A stretch of 64,000 nt of DNA from assembly GCF_014764505.1 (NCBI RefSeq), contig NZ_JACXWX010000003.1:248001-312000 (forward strand), written 5' to 3'. Positions 34,340 to 42,076 of the stretch are shown piece by piece; positions within the stretch are counted from its first letter, which is position 1; each line of letters starts with the position of its first letter. A model generated the notes under the pieces. That model searched no databases. It was not told the origin of the DNA and was given only the letters and a program-made list of their open reading frames with translations. Position numbers and translations under genes: made by a program. Source of the DNA: Phormidium tenue FACHB-886 (GTDB lineage: Bacteria > Cyanobacteriota > Cyanobacteriia > Elainellales > Elainellaceae).

Positions 34340-34723
34340 ATGCAAGTTGAGCGTAAGAATTATCCTTATCTCGACGCACCCGTCGGACCATATGTTCATG
34401 CGGTCAGCTATAACGGCTTGCTTTTCCTCTCGGGCTTAACTGCATACAATACACCAGCACAGGATAAAGATATTGCAACTCAAGCCGAAGCAATTTGTAG
34501 CCAAATGAGAAGCATATTTGAAATGGAAGGTATTAGCTTTAATAATCTGATAAAGGTAACGATGTTTGTAACAGAGCTTGAAGAGATAGATAAACTCAGA
34601 AGTGTTTTATCCAGTAACTATGGCAACAATCTGCCAGCCAGTTCACTAGTTCAAGTCAAGAGTCTATTTGCACCGGAATTAAAAATAGAAATTGAAGCGA
34701 TAGTAGCCGTAGCGCATTCATAG
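34340..34723 (+). CDS. RidA (YjgF/YER057c) family protein
   Basis: 127 residues from ATG 34340, preceded by AGGAG. It has the family signatures 'DAPVGPYVHAVSYNGLLF', 'QMRSIFEMEGISFNNLIKVT', 'MFVTELEEIDKL' and 'KIEIEAIVAVAHS'. Members form trimers. True RidA hydrolyses reactive enamine/imine intermediates and uses a conserved Arg in the 'PARS' turn. Here the same turn reads 'PASS' (Ser101), so imine deaminase activity is doubtful and the protein may belong to a Rid subgroup of other function. It stands alone on the plus strand. Confidence 0.92.
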   Translation: MQVERKNYPYLDAPVGPYVHAVSYNGLLFLSGLTAYNTPAQDKDIATQAEAICSQMRSIFEMEGISFNNLIKVTMFVTELEEIDKLRSVLSSNYGNNLPASSLVQVKSLFAPELKIEIEAIVAVAHS

Positions 34724-34883
34724 TTGCCATCGACTTTATGAATCACGCAGGGTACTTCTAAGATAGAGAATCATACTGAAACAGTTAGGCAGATTCTTGG
34801 GTTGAGCGTGACGAGTGGAAGCACAGGCAAGTCCTTCTGCAGACCCTTCTACTGTCTTAAGCCCAAAACTTTGTAGAGCTGTT

Positions 34884-35162
34884 TTATTTAAACAAGATTT
34901 GAGCGATCGCTTCCTCTAGTTCTGGCTGGTTCAAACTTGTCAACACAAACACCTCTTGAAATGTTTTTCCTTTGCGAGCAATCAGCTTGAAGCCGCCTCG
35001 AATTGGCACAGACACCTTTATTTTCATAGAGGGTGAATTAGATTTGGCGTGACCTAACACGGCAGGCGTGATCGTTTGAATCGCCTCAAGCCGAGCTAGG
35101 CGCTCCAAAAGGGGGATTAAGCCGGGCAGATGCGTTGAGTGGTTCCAAACAATTCTGCCCAT
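34884..35162 (-). CDS. DUF2103 family small protein
   Basis: 92 residues from the ATG at 35162, the conserved start 'MGRIVWNHSTHLPGLIP'. A TTG at 35219 would overlap clpS. 'KVSVPIRGGFKLIARKGKTF' follows. The family is described as predicted metal-binding, and His residues in 'NHSTH' could serve. It follows clpS closely on the same strand and is probably in the same transcript. No experimental role is known to me. Confidence 0.82.
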   Translation of the reverse strand: MGRIVWNHSTHLPGLIPLLERLARLEAIQTITPAVLGHAKSNSPSMKIKVSVPIRGGFKLIARKGKTFQEVFVLTSLNQPELEEAIAQILFK

Positions 35163-35205
35163 TAATTCTCTAATCGAGTCAGTGAAAAGACAAGACCCAG
35201 CGTCA

Positions 35206-35565
35206 TCAAGCTGCCTCAAGTGGAGCCATCGTTAAACCTGCCCGCCCTAGCTGTTCGTGATACAGTTCAGCCTGCTCTTGCGGACCGACCCAAACGATCG
35301 CTTGCCCTTCAAAGTGAATTTGATTAGTTAATCCCCAAGCCCGATCGCTGCTCATGCCAGGAATGTATTTCATCAGGCACTCTGCCACATGCTGAAAGGT
35401 ATTGAAATCATCATTGAGGACGATTACCTTGTAGTTAGGGTAAGGTTTTTGGGTAACTTGGGTAGCGCGATCAGGTGTGACGATCGGCGTAGTTGCCATC
35501 GCTCGGGCAAACTCTGCTTGGGTGGTCGTTGCTTTGACTGTAGAAGCTGCCGTTACCGAGATCAT
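35206..35565 (-). CDS. clpS: ATP-dependent Clp protease adaptor ClpS (second cyanobacterial type)
   Basis: 119 residues from the ATG at 35565. An ATG at 35499 giving 97 residues is equally possible, since the first 22 residues are poorly conserved. The core 'YKVIVLNDDFNTFQHVAECL' holds the ClpS N-end-recognition residues (NDD and nearby). 'EQAELYHEQLGRAGLTMAPL' is the typical end of the second cyanobacterial ClpS type. It would deliver N-degron substrates to ClpC-ClpP. The cysE terminator lies just upstream. Confidence 0.93.
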   Translation of the reverse strand: MISVTAASTVKATTTQAEFARAMATTPIVTPDRATQVTQKPYPNYKVIVLNDDFNTFQHVAECLMKYIPGMSSDRAWGLTNQIHFEGQAIVWVGPQEQAELYHEQLGRAGLTMAPLEAA

Positions 35566-35655
35566 GGGCGCTGTTACTAAAAACTTAACAGAACTATAGT
35601 AGCGGATCAATTTAGTTGAGGGCAGGTTGTTCCAGCACAGAAGTAATAGGCTTTC

Positions 35656-35692
35656 TAAAGCAAAAGGGCGGCAAAGCCGCCCTTTTGCTTTA
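35656..35692 (-). terminator. Terminator of cysE
   Basis: A perfect 17-bp stem (35656-35672 with 35676-35692) and a three-base loop. On the minus strand it reads GGGCGGC-TTT-GCCGCCC followed by TTTTG. Its upstream arm includes the cysE stop codon. It separates cysE from clpS. Confidence 0.88.
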
Positions 35693-36445
35693 GATTCCGG
35701 CTCCGTCTAGAAATTGCTCGATGATTTTGTCTTGCGCTCGATGGTCATGCAGTTCAGCCAAGCTACTTGAAGCCCTTGCATGGGCATAGGCAGGCTGCCT
35801 GTCCTGCTGCAGGGTCTGAAGCTGTTGCTCTAGTGCTTCAATGCGATCGACAAGTGCGCGGATAACCTGTGCCTCTGAGTCGGGGAGTTGCCCGTGATCG
35901 AGCGGACCAACGCGTTCTCCAGCACGATAGACGATCCGACCCGGCACACCGACTACTGTGCAATCAGATGGAACATCGCGCAGCACCACCGAACCTGCAC
36001 CAATGCGGACATTACTACCAATTTGAAGGTTCCCCAACACCTTGGCGCCAGCCCCTACTACCACATTTGTCCCCAGCGTTGGGTGACGCTTACCAATTTC
36101 CTTGCCTGTTCCACCCAGCGTTACGCCCTGGTAGATTAGGGCATAATCTCCAATGATCGCCGTTTCACCAATCACCACCCCCATACCATGATCGATGAAT
36201 ACGCCTTTGCCGATCGTTGCGCCAGGGTGAATCTCAATGCCCGTCAGAAAGCGGGCAAGATGGGAGATCAGGCGCGGAATGAAGGGAAGTCGCAGACAAT
36301 AGAGAGTATGGGCAACTCGGTGGAGCAGAAGCACCTGGATGCCGGGATAGCAGAAGAGAACCTCTAGCCAGTTACGCGCCGCTGGGTCACGCTCAAAAAT
36401 AATCCGAAAATCAGTGGTGAGTGCATCCAGTACAGACTTAAACAC
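35690..36445 (-). CDS. cysE: Serine O-acetyltransferase
   Basis: 251 residues with a GTG start, in the short cyanobacterial/plant-like form. The N-terminal helical part reads '[19 protein letters not shown]'. Then come left-handed beta-helix hexapeptide turns: '[20 protein letters not shown]' with the catalytic His pair, '[20 protein letters not shown]' and '[13 protein letters not shown]'. It transfers acetyl from acetyl-CoA to L-serine in cysteine synthesis. A C-terminal tail of about 50 residues is Gln-rich and predicted helical. cysH of the sulfate pathway is 5 kb away on the other strand. Confidence 0.96.
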   Translation of the reverse strand: MFKSVLDALTTDFRIIFERDPAARNWLEVLFCYPGIQVLLLHRVAHTLYCLRLPFIPRLISHLARFLTGIEIHPGATIGKGVFIDHGMGVVIGETAIIGDYALIYQGVTLGGTGKEIGKRHPTLGTNVVVGAGAKVLGNLQIGSNVRIGAGSVVLRDVPSDCTVVGVPGRIVYRAGERVGPLDHGQLPDSEAQVIRALVDRIEALEQQLQTLQQDRQPAYAHARASSSLAELHDHRAQDKIIEQFLDGAGI

Positions 36446-36757
36446 AGGTGGTTACCCCACTTTAAAAATGAAATTACTAAAGATTCTGTCAAGAGTGATT
36501 GCTAGAAGAATCTATCGCAGTTTAGATTGGGTCGATTGCCATTCACCATCTTACCGTTCCTCTGGTCTTAGAAAGATGAGAGCAAACTGAGGAAACCCTG
36601 AATAAAACCGATGGGGTTTAAGCCGCCGTTGATTGAAAGCGTGAAGGATGGCAAAGCTTCGCCATCCTTCACGCCACAGAACTGGATTGATATAGCGCTA
36701 CGCGCTTACATAAAAACAATTTTGATTTAGGCACGCAGTGCCATAACTGAATCTGAA
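36446..36757. repeat. Intergenic region with an inverted repeat
   Basis: About 310 bases. A 14-bp inverted repeat lies at 36639-36652 and 36661-36674 (GCGTGAAGGATGGC and complement) around AAGCTT. It could terminate the small HTH gene on its right or be another dispersed palindrome. Nothing else recognised. Confidence 0.6.
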
Positions 36758-37108
36758 TTAGTTTGGGGACGATCGCGCTTGCAGGAGCTGATGAATACCC
36801 TGTAGCTCGGTCAAAATGGCTTGCAGGAGTACTTGAGTTGCTGTTTCCGGGGGTTGCTGAATGGCAATCGTCACCGCTTTGATTCCCAGGATATCTTTGG
36901 CAAAGCGAGCGACTTCATTGGGGTGAAACAACAAGGGATCGTCCTTGTCAGTACGGTGTTCGGGATTGAGCCTGCGATGATCATAGGGTGGGTTGAGCAG
37001 CTCAGGGCTGGTATTAGCGTAGCGGTAGACAGAGGCGCGAGAACGGTTTAGGGCTTTTTGGGCGGCTTCAATAGTCATTAGCCCCTGAGAATTTGTAGAA
37101 ATCTCCAT
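36758..37108 (-). CDS. Small helix-turn-helix protein of unknown function
   Basis: 116 residues. 'LMTIEAAQKALNRSRASVYRYAN' looks like a MerR/excisionase-type winged helix that reads DNA. 'FHPNEVARFAKDILGI' completes the domain. The C-terminal 45 residues are helical with Gln/Leu repeats (ILTELQGIHQLLQA) and may dimerise. An inner ATG at 37078 is also possible. No neighbour suggests its target. It may be a regulator or a relic of a mobile element. No transposase or integrase is seen nearby. Confidence 0.75.
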   Translation of the reverse strand: MEISTNSQGLMTIEAAQKALNRSRASVYRYANTSPELLNPPYDHRRLNPEHRTDKDDPLLFHPNEVARFAKDILGIKAVTIAIQQPPETATQVLLQAILTELQGIHQLLQARSSPN

Positions 37109-37213
37109 GATCGTGCAGATGAGCGAGATCGAATAGTAAGGACGCTCAACTATAGCAGATTGTCTCGTTGTTAGATTGCAGGTCTCAACGTGAGAACGAT
37201 TTGAGAACGCCGA

Positions 37214-38761
37214 TTATTTTTCCTTCTTGTAGACTGGCAGCAGCAAGGTAAAGGCAGATCCTTCATTGACTTTGCTCTTAACCGCAATTGATCCACCGCA
37301 GCGCAATAAGAGCTGCTGCACAATCGACAGTCCCAGCCCTGAGCCGCTGGAGTCTTCGCCAGATGCAATGCGAACTCGGTAGAAGCGATCGAAGATGCGG
37401 GGCAGATCAGCAGAGGCAATGCCAATCCCGGTGTCGCGGAACTCAATCTGGACGTAATCGCCCTGCTGCTTAGCCCTTACCCAAACTTGCCCGCCATTAG
37501 ACGTAAATTTAATGCTGTTATGCAGCAAGTTAATCACAATTTGCTTTAGCCAGTGGCTCACGCAGGAAACTGGCTGCAAGTCTTCGGGAATCATATAGCC
37601 CAGCATGATTCCCCGTTCTTGGGCAAGCGGCTGATAGGTACTGACCACACCCGGCACAATATCTGCTAGCCGCAGGGCTTCCATGGGCGCTGGATCAATC
37701 ATGCTCTCAATTTGAACCAGATCCAGCACGCTGGTAATGAGAGAGCTTTGACGATCGCACTCTTGGCTGAGCATGTCCATATATCTTTGACGCTGCGGCG
37801 GCTTCAGGCTAGGAGAATTTAACAGCGACAGGGCAGTTTTCATCGTACTAAGGGGTGTTCGTAGCTCCTGCCCCATGATCTTCACAAACTCGTCTTTCTG
37901 ACGCAGGTTAAGCAGCAGGTCTTCATTGCCTTGACGTAGCGAGGTGGCGTTTTCAGCTTGCCGCCGATGAGCGGCTCCATTGCGCCAGATATCTTCCTGG
38001 CGCTGAATTTGCTTGGTCAATAAACTGCCCAGCAGCGACGGGTTCATCGGTGTGAGGTTGTCTGCTGTAAGCGTTTTCCAGTCAAGCAGGAGTGAGGCGA
38101 TCTGCTCACTCGATTTGGTTCCTGGTTGCCCAAAGCAGATGGCCCGGTTAATGCCTTCCAGCACTCGTTGTAAGGTGCTGGGTTCAAATGAGCATAGCCC
38201 CAAGAGCAGGTGCTTTTGCTCTAGCGTTTCGTCGCTCAGGCTCACTTTAGAATCGGGTTTAGGACGGCTCGATCTCGGTCGGTGGGTCAATATCAACCCC
38301 TGAAAGCCAGGAGCGGCAACCAGCAAAAAATATTCCCGCTTCAGCTGGCTTTCCGATGACAGCGGCAGTCGATGCACAGTGCAATTTTCGGCGGCAGGAA
38401 ATTCATTCCCATCGATGGCTTCTTCTAAGCTTGGTTCTGGCGTGTCGCTTTCCCAAGCATTTGCCTCACTCACCTCCACCTTCTGCTTACGATCGTCAGT
38501 GTCTTGATTCGTCTGCAGGCTATAGAGGGAGTAGGGCGCAGTTGCCTTCTGGCAAAACTGCTGGATCTCTGCCTGCCATACCTCACCTTTGGGTAGCTTC
38601 AGCCAGATCGTTGCAGGAAGGCGCTGATCAATCAGTAAATCAAGCACCAGCCCAACCATTGATTTAAAGGTTGTTGGGCTGATTTGCAACAGTTGCGGAT
38701 TTGGTTCAGATTCGATCGCCAACTCATATAGAGAGGCATCAGGAAAGCGCAAAAGATCCAT
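37214..38761 (-). CDS. Histidine-kinase-like protein with Gln at the phospho-acceptor position
   Basis: 515 residues. Residues 1 to about 230 form an N-terminal sensory region with no membrane helix, resembling sensory parts of cyanobacterial kinases. Residues about 290-350 are the dimerisation domain. The H-box reads 'KIMGQELRTPLSTM' with Gln298 where His is expected. The ATP-binding domain is complete: 'NLLHNSIKFT' (N box), 'DTGIGIASADLPRIFDRFYR' (G1 and F boxes) and 'GSGLGLSIV' (G2). It cannot autophosphorylate in the normal way. It might instead phosphorylate a partner, act as a phosphatase or ATP sensor, or carry a single-base error (CAG versus CAC/CAT). Confidence 0.9.
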   Translation of the reverse strand: MDLLRFPDASLYELAIESEPNPQLLQISPTTFKSMVGLVLDLLIDQRLPATIWLKLPKGEVWQAEIQQFCQKATAPYSLYSLQTNQDTDDRKQKVEVSEANAWESDTPEPSLEEAIDGNEFPAAENCTVHRLPLSSESQLKREYFLLVAAPGFQGLILTHRPRSSRPKPDSKVSLSDETLEQKHLLLGLCSFEPSTLQRVLEGINRAICFGQPGTKSSEQIASLLLDWKTLTADNLTPMNPSLLGSLLTKQIQRQEDIWRNGAAHRRQAENATSLRQGNEDLLLNLRQKDEFVKIMGQELRTPLSTMKTALSLLNSPSLKPPQRQRYMDMLSQECDRQSSLITSVLDLVQIESMIDPAPMEALRLADIVPGVVSTYQPLAQERGIMLGYMIPEDLQPVSCVSHWLKQIVINLLHNSIKFTSNGGQVWVRAKQQGDYVQIEFRDTGIGIASADLPRIFDRFYRVRIASGEDSSGSGLGLSIVQQLLLRCGGSIAVKSKVNEGSAFTLLLPVYKKEK

Positions 38762-39030
38762 AGCGTTACACTTTCAATCGCAAAAGCGTGAAGGTCAGTA
38801 GAGTTTTCTCTATGCATAGCGCTTTTTAAGCCATTTTGCGACCGAGAAAGTCACAGCAATAGAGAAAGTCACAGGAGAATCATGCTCAGTTTTCCCACCA
38901 ATGACAAAGTAATAGACATTGTGGTAACTGTTCTTGGATTTAAGTCTTGAGCTTGATTCGCGACTTCCCCTTCCGCAAACCTTCTGCTCTTAGTGCATTT
39001 TGTCTAGTGCAATCTGTAGGTGCAGCTCAG

Positions 39031-40548
39031 CTATTGGACATTTCTTGAAGCAAGCCGCACCCCTAACGCCGCTCGTGCCTGCTCTCGATCGTCAAAATGC
39101 ACCTTTTCAGTACCCAGAATCTGGTAATCTTCATGCCCTTTCCCAGCAATCAATACGCCATCTCCCGGCTGGGCATTTAAGATCGCTGTGCGAATTGCCT
39201 CTGCCCGATCACCAATCACCGTTGGATTAGTTTCAGCCGGGATACCCTTTAAAATATCCTGTAAAATCCGCTCCGGGTCTTCAGTGCGGGGATTGTCGGA
39301 GGTGACGATTGCCCAGTCTGAGAGCTGAGCCGCAATGGCTCCCATCTTGGGGCGTTTGGTGCGGTCTCGATCGCCACCGCAGCCAAATACACAGATCAAT
39401 CGCCCTGGGATAAACGGACGCGCTGCCCGCAGCATATTCTCTAAGCTGTCGGGCGTGTGGGCATAGTCTACGACTACGCTGATGTCTTGTTCGCTGTGGG
39501 TCAGGTCGGGCGGGAGCTGTACCTGCTCCATCCGGCCTGGCACACCTGTAAACTGCGGTAAGGCCTGTGCGATCGTCTCTAGCTCCACTCCCAAGTTCAG
39601 CACCGCCCCGACTGCTGCCAGTAGGTTAGCTAAATTGAACTGTCCTACAAGGGGCGATCGAAATGCTATATCGCCTTGGGGCGTATGCAGGATGCCCTGC
39701 ACTCCTTCGGGTTCATAGGCGAGATCGCTTGTCCACAGATCGGCTGAAGTGTCTGCAACGCTGTATGTCCATACCTGATCGGCGGGCAACGACTCGATCA
39801 GCCGTTTGCCGTAGGGATCGTCTAGATTAATGATCGCGCGTCCCTTTAAATAGTCTGGACTGAAGAGCAGAGCCTTTGCCGCAAAATAGTCCTCTAGATC
39901 TTTGTGGTAATCCAAATGGTCTTGCGTCAAATTGGTGAACACAGCCACCTGAAATGGACAACCCCATACTCGCCCCTGTGCTAGCGCATGCGAGCTAACC
40001 TCCATCACTGCTACCTGACAGCCCGCCTCCACTGCAGATTGGAGCTGTGCTTGCAGATCTAGCGCAAACGGTGTGGTGTGGACAGCAGTCTGTTGATAGC
40101 CTGCCCAGCGCGTATAAAGCGTTCCCAGCAGCGCGGTGGCTTGCTGCGCTTGGTTGAGCAAGAATTCGATGAGATGGGTGGTGGTAGTTTTGCCGTTGGT
40201 GCCAGTCACGCCGATGAGCTGGAGCTTTTGCCCTGGATAGCCGTAAAAGGCAGCGCCAAGCTGAGCACAGGCTTTCGCCATGTCAGGGTATGGCACAACA
40301 TAAGCAGAGTGAAGATCGCCGGCTTTTTGGGCAGCAGCAGGAGAAACAAGGGCAGCGATCGCCCCTGCCTCGATCGCACTCGCCCAAAACTCGCCGCCAT
40401 CGACTCGCGTTCCGGGCATCCCGATGAAGAGATCGCCGGAATGGCAAGCGTGCGAGTTGGTTGCTAGACCTGCCACTTCTTGCTCTAATGCCGGATGTTC
40501 AGGCAAAGACACAGAGGGCAGCGTCGAGAGTAAGTCTCTGAGTTTCAT
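39031..40548 (-). CDS. murE: UDP-N-acetylmuramoyl-L-alanyl-D-glutamate--2,6-diaminopimelate ligase
   Basis: 505 residues from the ATG at 40548; upstream in-frame Met codons up to 40620 do not look coding. The P-loop 'VTGTNGKTTTTHLIEFLLN' binds ATP. 'MEVSSHALAQGRVWG' and 'DYAHTPDSLENML' are Mur ligase motifs. 'TSDNPRTEDPERIL' carries the DNPR signature specific for meso-diaminopimelate. It adds diaminopimelate to the peptidoglycan precursor. The glutaredoxin-like gene lies 108 bases upstream on the same strand. Confidence 0.97.
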   Translation of the reverse strand: MKLRDLLSTLPSVSLPEHPALEQEVAGLATNSHACHSGDLFIGMPGTRVDGGEFWASAIEAGAIAALVSPAAAQKAGDLHSAYVVPYPDMAKACAQLGAAFYGYPGQKLQLIGVTGTNGKTTTTHLIEFLLNQAQQATALLGTLYTRWAGYQQTAVHTTPFALDLQAQLQSAVEAGCQVAVMEVSSHALAQGRVWGCPFQVAVFTNLTQDHLDYHKDLEDYFAAKALLFSPDYLKGRAIINLDDPYGKRLIESLPADQVWTYSVADTSADLWTSDLAYEPEGVQGILHTPQGDIAFRSPLVGQFNLANLLAAVGAVLNLGVELETIAQALPQFTGVPGRMEQVQLPPDLTHSEQDISVVVDYAHTPDSLENMLRAARPFIPGRLICVFGCGGDRDRTKRPKMGAIAAQLSDWAIVTSDNPRTEDPERILQDILKGIPAETNPTVIGDRAEAIRTAILNAQPGDGVLIAGKGHEDYQILGTEKVHFDDREQARAALGVRLASRNVQ

Positions 40549-40656
40549 TGTCCAGACCTCTTTACGCCTTTTGCGGTTGTGCATGTGTCGCTTTGATTTT
40601 TCGGGCAGTAGTACTGCCAATCTCGATCAAGCTGACACACTTCCTTGGGGTTGCGC

Positions 40657-40944
40657 CTATTTTGCCGTATTTTCTGGATTTTCTGACAGGTAGCGCTGTA
40701 ACATCTGTGCCACTTGCTGCACAGATGCCCGAGGAGAGAGGCGCGGCAACAAAGTGCTTTGCCCATCTCTGATGGCAAATAAAACTGGAATTTCGTACTG
40801 GTAAGCGTTGAACCACTCTGGGCGAGTCGTGATATCTCGAACTTCTAGCTCAAAGGTAGGAGACGTGACTTGTTCTAACTTTTCCAGTAGCCCCTCACAC
40901 AGGTGACAACCTAGTTTGTTGTAGAGAATTAGCTGCACAAACAT
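40657..40944 (-). CDS. Glutaredoxin family protein
   Basis: 95 residues, with AGGGAG just before the ATG. Near the N terminus 'LILYNKLGCHLCEGLLEKL' holds a CHLC active-site motif in a thioredoxin fold. 'EVRDITTRPEWFNAYQYEIP' ends in the cis-Pro segment 'IPVLFAI'. It resembles the glutaredoxin-2-like (DUF836) group, single-domain thiol oxidoreductases of uncertain partner. It is probably co-transcribed with murE. The divergent neighbour is cysH. Confidence 0.9.
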   Translation of the reverse strand: MFVQLILYNKLGCHLCEGLLEKLEQVTSPTFELEVRDITTRPEWFNAYQYEIPVLFAIRDGQSTLLPRLSPRASVQQVAQMLQRYLSENPENTAK

Positions 40945-41144
40945 ACTCCCTTTTCAAGGCTCTTTTATAAAGTTAGAACTCAGAACTTATTTAAGCTTCT
41001 ATTCGCATCGCTTTTTGTAAGGCGCAGCAACGCGATTTAAGCAAATATACTTAGAACTCCTTATCTCCGATCGGCTTATGTGCCTTTCCACGATAAAATA
41101 GGTAGCAACCCGTTAAAAACACATAACACTTGAGCGAACCGAGT

Positions 41145-41882
41145 ATGGTGTCTTATTCTGTCGATCCACAAGAGGTCAGCATCACCAGTTTTGACTTAGA
41201 GACGCTGAATCAGCAGTTTGAAACAGCGCATCCTGCCGAGATTCTTGCTTGGGCTGTGGAGAATGTCCCCAAGGGACTCGTTCAAACGAGCGCTTTCAAT
41301 GTAGACGATTTAGTAATTACCAATATCCTCTATCGTCAGCTTAAGCCCGCTCAACCCACGCCCGTCATTTTTCTAGACACGCTGTATCACTTCCCCCAAA
41401 CATTAGAGCTGGTTGCCAAAGCTAAAGATCTCTACAACTTGGATTTGCGCGTTTACAAAATGCCAGAGGTGAACAGCCGTGAGGCATTTGTGGCTCGTTA
41501 TGGCGAAGCTCTCTGGGATACCGACATTCAGCAGTTCCACCACATTACCAAGATTGAGCCGCTGCAGCGCGGTTTGGATGAGCTGAACACAGTTGCTTGG
41601 ATCACCGGACGGCGACGCGATCAGGCTGTCACTCGTGCCAACATGCCCGTTTTTGAGCTAGATAATCAGCAGCGCCTCAAGATTAATCCGATCGCAGCTT
41701 GGACGCGCAAAGAAAGCTGGGAATATGTTGCCGAACATGGAGTCATCTACAACCCACTTCACGATCAGGGTTATCCCAGCATTGGCGATGAGCCAATCAC
41801 AACACCGGTCAAAGAAGGGGAAGATGAACGGGCAGGACGCTGGCGCGGTACTGGCAAAACTGAGTGTGGCATCCATATCTAG
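41145..41882 (+). CDS. cysH: Phosphoadenylyl-sulfate reductase (thioredoxin dependent)
   Basis: 245 residues from the ATG at 41145; a TTG at 41130 is also open. 'VPKGLVQTSAFNVDDLVI' begins the adenine-nucleotide alpha-hydrolase (PP-loop) fold. 'WITGRRRDQAVTR' binds the PAPS phosphate. The C terminus 'GTGKTECGIHI' holds the catalytic Cys of the ECGxH motif. The extra Cys pairs of the iron-sulfur APS reductases are absent, so PAPS with thioredoxin or glutaredoxin is the likely system. It reduces activated sulfate to sulfite. Confidence 0.95.
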   Translation: MVSYSVDPQEVSITSFDLETLNQQFETAHPAEILAWAVENVPKGLVQTSAFNVDDLVITNILYRQLKPAQPTPVIFLDTLYHFPQTLELVAKAKDLYNLDLRVYKMPEVNSREAFVARYGEALWDTDIQQFHHITKIEPLQRGLDELNTVAWITGRRRDQAVTRANMPVFELDNQQRLKINPIAAWTRKESWEYVAEHGVIYNPLHDQGYPSIGDEPITTPVKEGEDERAGRWRGTGKTECGIHI

Positions 41883-41910
41883 CGAGCTCCTACAGCAACT
41901 GTTACAGCAT

Positions 41911-41955
41911 TTGAGACAGGGACGTTTTTGTGGGCGCGGTACGCGCCCACAAAAA
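41911..41955. repeat. Palindromic element, copy 2 of the dispersed repeat
   Basis: A perfect 14-bp stem (41925-41938 with 41942-41955) around GTA. The left flank TTGAGACAGGGACG and stem match the reverse complement of the element at 24707-24760. It lies about 30 bases after cysH and may also end its transcript. Confidence 0.8.
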
Positions 41956-42076
41956 TTGCTGCAGGTTTAATGGCGACATCTATAACTTTGTGAATTATTT
42001 TTGCCTTATTGCCCTTATTGCGAAGTGAAAGGGTTGCAAAGCACGCCTTTCATTTAGCAACAGGATAAGAATTTGG

